NCBI RefSeq assembly: GCF_048571125.1
Contig: NZ_CP182343.1
Span: 2,542,001-2,606,000 of the forward strand
DNA length: 64,000 nucleotides
Reading direction: 5' to 3'
Origin: Arcobacter siniprincipis
GTDB taxonomy: Bacteria > Campylobacterota > Campylobacteria > Campylobacterales > Arcobacteraceae
Below are positions 63,501-64,000 of the stretch, piece by piece; positions within the stretch are counted from its first letter, which is position 1, and the number at the start of each line of letters is the position of its first letter. Below the pieces are notes generated by a model. That model saw only the letters and a list, made by a program, of their open reading frames with translations. It ran no database searches and had not been told where the DNA came from. The translations under genes were made by a program, and so were the position numbers.

Positions 63501-64000
63501 ATTTGTATTTGGTGTTAATTTCTCAAAGTTTCCACCCTCTACACTTGTAATTGAATTATCTAATGTACTTGCATCTTTATATACATCTTCTGTATTTGGA
63601 TTTGTTACTTCTAGTGTTCCTGTACTTCCTTCAGTAATTGTAATATCACCAAGTTTTGTATGTATTACTACTGGTGTATCACCTGCTACTACTGGGTTTG
63701 ACAAGGTTGCTGTAAATGTTACTGTTCCTGCTGCCTCATTTGTATCTGTTGCACTTAAACTTACTGTTGTCTCATCAGCTGTTGGCTCTGTTACAGTTGT
63801 TTTTGCGGTATCACTTGTATCTAGGTTTTCATAATTTCCACCAGTAGTTCCTGTGATTGATACTGTCTCTGTTTTTCCATCTGTTTGTCCATATACATCA
63901 TCAGCACTTGCTACTGTTACACTTCCAGTAGTTTCTCCAGCTTTAATTGTTATCTCTGATCCATTACTTAATGTGATTACTAAATCTGTCTCTGGTTTAT
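57507..64000 (-). CDS. Giant repetitive RTX/VWA surface adhesin (5' part outside the window)
   Basis: The frame is open from the stop at 57507 to the window edge (about 2160 codons), so the true start lies beyond 64000. From N to C in the visible part: identical 203-residue tandem units, each made of two about 100-residue Calx-beta/Ig-like domains (64000 to about 62253); a unique domain (about 62200-61400); cadherin/VCBS-like segment (about 61370-61000); an RTX-like beta-roll of GDGDD/GSGNDT repeats (about 60830-60300); a VWA domain (about 59670-59090) with MIDAS residues DISNS, DGGTNYDDA and SDGKP; a further RTX patch with GAGDDTIVFNG (about 57920-57870). Such proteins leave by type I secretion and mediate attachment. 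No secretion genes are in the window. Confidence 0.9.
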   Translation of the reverse strand, partial: KPETDLVITLSNGSEITIKAGETTGSVTVASADDVYGQTDGKTETVSITGTTGGNYENLDTSDTAKTTVTEPTADETTVSLSATDTNEAAGTVTFTATLSNPVVAGDTPVVIHTKLGDITITEGSTGTLEVTNPNTEDVYKDASTLDNSITSVEGGNFEKLTPNTNTVTADIDDTIDDTTVTLTATESVEAGEDITYTASVDHKPETDLVITLSNGSEITIKAGETTGSVTVASADDVYGQTDGKTETVSITGTTGGNYENLDTSDTAKTTVTEPTADETTVSLSATDTNEAAGTVTFTATLSNPVVAGDTPVVIHTKLGDITITEGSTGTLEVTNPNTEDVYKDASTLDNSITSVEGGNFEKLTPNTNTVTADIDDTIDDTTVTLTATESVEAGEDITYTASVDHKPETDLVITLSNGSEITIKAGETTGSVTVASADDVYGQTDGKTETVSITGTTGGNYENLDTSDTAKTTVTEPTADETTVSLSATDTNEAAGTVTFTATLSNPVVAGDTPVVIHTKLGDITITEGSTGTLEVTNPNTEDVYKDASTLDNSITSVEGGNFEKLTPNTNTVTADIDDTITPIDITIDAVATAPKIIDVTTVNQDGTGVTATAYNRDGNETDVYIKNDPAGLGVKGTAWYTNEDSELGHDEKIVFDFTNDVNSLDVSFAWRNNQETAQMTFSNDGVQIGYATVSGGGSDVDAVVRYFDMNNNLLKEVPAQGGTDRIDLAYTFEFPDANGKPMAFDNVEFSAPNEQDDYLIHEISYTEVIDPEVTNISTTDGKITFNIQIDEDYPPQGKATAIVEVNGQEYEVDLNATGRGTLTLDAKDFPDLSNVDIQVKEIIGGNYEKVNTASESFDLSDSFKDDFKSTDDVININEDQTYVLTETDFGDIGTGVKEFKVTEIPSEGTLYLTVHKGETVIDANGNSHVITHDTQIEVNSGQVISLANVAAGNLVYVPKEDSDNDVSFKFQIGDGEGTFKDVDYTTDINIKAVADAPTASINVTKIESTSGEHNQGGNGSGNSNSDSLDVLQAPHEGTGKDGNLDSNLNYSGTNDIVKDYQNVNASSITTDKGNDTLEFQSLNNGKNINTGDGDDKVVVNQSSSANVQLGEGNNTYTVAGSLNQGSTQSGAGNDTFIVNQGTNETTLNLGDGNNTISVGESLNRSNVSTGSGNDTLIVGNNSDGNTVSTGSGDDVVQFNGNVQDTRVDLGDGNDTINLSSDSDVNFNINTIIDGGKGQDTLHFSGKMEDYKVSVGVDQGEDHLISWEEYVQMNKDPEGYKNKEFTIYEVDGNGTLQGSKFVVKNIENVVFESDKDSGTIETTEEYNVDFNAALNDVDGSESLTVTITNLPEGAEFTSSNSSYTLTNNNDGTWTVNLPDGTKDISDSIKMTVPKGTENIDLGITARATETNDNEDGTNYKESTDSDALVYSEDESKTLDFGQVNVNLAITIDISNSMADDNKLALAKQSIINMINNYDDAGNVKVLLTTFGDYGNTLSSGGEVWLDANTAINLINNLQADGGTNYDDALLKVINSLKDNPAPLNGETISYFVSDGKPTYGMSEYNGTYYRDGNGYSLSSVNDDIATQWKDLGFDKAYSIGIGDNSITTYLEEISNSDNDVIIVNDADDLDVTLQNTVESTIHGDVSDNITGGDGEKTINSIVVDGVTHTVSEATDNVLSLNTSAGGTLKFNFETGEYSYSGTNKDIVEDKESFTVNASDEDGDTTSFDVNINITNTIDNVASAPSLYFSVEDNGSQEIENNYNYEKWDSSLYGESYTNSNDYVNIKNDVKGWLGTFDGDDVVNVGDDVILNGNIDLGKGDDFITIKDKVGSYLDWVKIDGGEGNDSIYLKGYTINDYYKNEDNIQNKISNFENIKCSDGVVKGDASVFNTSPLSTTVYNYTITLAALLSDVDGSESLSKVTLDNIPDTITSVKDSSGNVYDVSGGTVQLPIEDAKEEEFTFVSTKHLESSEVNSMTASVTSTESENDAQATVTTSAKISIEGDEHANTITGTDANEHIDGKGGADIIDAGAGDDTIVFNGTEKSIDGGTGNDTLIMNNDTIDLEDILKHTEIKNIENIDLTNNHAQEMNINLDDILDITDENHELKIFGDSDDKVTFDDKSNWTNQGTETIDGETFNVYQGTVGTSNVKVLIDDDVSVTPDV
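59090..59670 (-). other. VWA domain in the adhesin
   Basis: Residues VNLAITIDISNSM (MIDAS loop 1, DISNS at about 59642-59628), DGGTNYDDAL (loop 2) and FVSDGKPTYG (loop 3) give a complete metal-ion-dependent adhesion site, so this domain should bind a divalent cation and a ligand. Confidence 0.85.
62253..64000 (-). repeat. 609-bp tandem repeats encoding paired Ig/Calx-beta-like domains
   Basis: The same string (for example ggtgttaatttctcaaag) occurs at 62293, 62902 and 63511, an exact 609-nt period. By eye the copies look identical at DNA level. Two full units and most of a third are visible (62253-62861, 62862-63470, 63471 onward), continuing past the window. Each unit encodes 203 residues. 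Confidence 0.95.

Noticed and set aside
63702..63704. An ATG that could be taken as the start of the giant adhesin
   Set aside because: It lies inside a repeat unit; the frame stays open to the window edge with the same repeat sequence, so the gene is simply cut by the window.
1..64000. tRNA, rRNA, insertion sequences, prophage or integrase genes
   Set aside because: None was recognised by eye in any spacer; no spacer exceeds about 180 nt, which leaves little room for them.

Overview
The window is AT-rich, almost gap-free bacterial chromosome. It most likely comes from a marine member of the Arcobacteraceae (Campylobacterota). Pointers are the low G+C, a flagellar system using FlhF/FlhG and a CheC-like FliY beside a short FliN, TPR proteins resembling the campylobacterial motor-disk proteins PflA/PflB, and a remote CheZ-like protein. 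Genus-level placement is inference; no rRNA or tRNA gene is present.

Region 1 (69-37455) is one large flagellar/chemotaxis island. From 21290 down to 69, 22 minus-strand genes follow with gaps of 22 nt or less, many overlapping: flaG-like, fliY, motA, motB, flgJ, flgN-like, flgA-like, flhF, flhG, an unknown membrane protein, fliE, flgC, fliK, fliR, flhB, a PflA-like gene, fliI, flgL, flhA, then batD-like, a HlyD-like adaptor and an MFS transporter. Upstream blocks are a PflB-like TPR gene with a small coiled-coil gene, two tandem flgE-type hook genes, flgD and a short fliN, and a cheY-cheZ-like-flgF-flgB-fliF-fliG-fliH set. Divergent from cheY, across a 152-nt spacer with a perfect 20-bp palindrome, run flgG, a Lys/Glu-rich coiled-coil gene and a membrane protein with a SPOR-like end. 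Together these encode the MS ring, C ring, export gate and ATPase, rod, hook, stator, placement GTPase/ATPase and chemotaxis output. Flagellin, fliD, fliM, fliP/Q, flgH/I and flgK are not here.

Region 2 (37452-50922) is housekeeping: rimM-khpA-rpsP, ffh, a glyQ-nif3-zinc-ribbon-waaA-rluA cluster, purE, a three-part LplT/PlsC/acyl-ligase gene and rarD, followed by a PepSY membrane protein that belongs with the next region.

Region 3 (49510-54500) looks like an iron-uptake locus: a TonB-dependent siderophore receptor with a Fur-box-like site upstream, two PepSY membrane proteins, a gamma-glutamylcyclotransferase-like protein and a small CxxC thioredoxin-like protein. Region 4 has a beta-hydroxyacid dehydrogenase and transketolase.

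Region 5 (57507-64000) is the 3' part of a giant repetitive RTX/VWA adhesin that runs off the window. It contains 609-bp tandem repeats that look identical.

The most interesting material is in the chemotaxis/flagellar part: a CheZ-like protein carrying six FliM-like (EIDALL-type) motifs, a downstream membrane protein carrying a seventh, a repeat-expanded FliK, a probable ATT start codon, and a 21-kb operon with no sigma-54 or sigma-28 boxes visible by eye.
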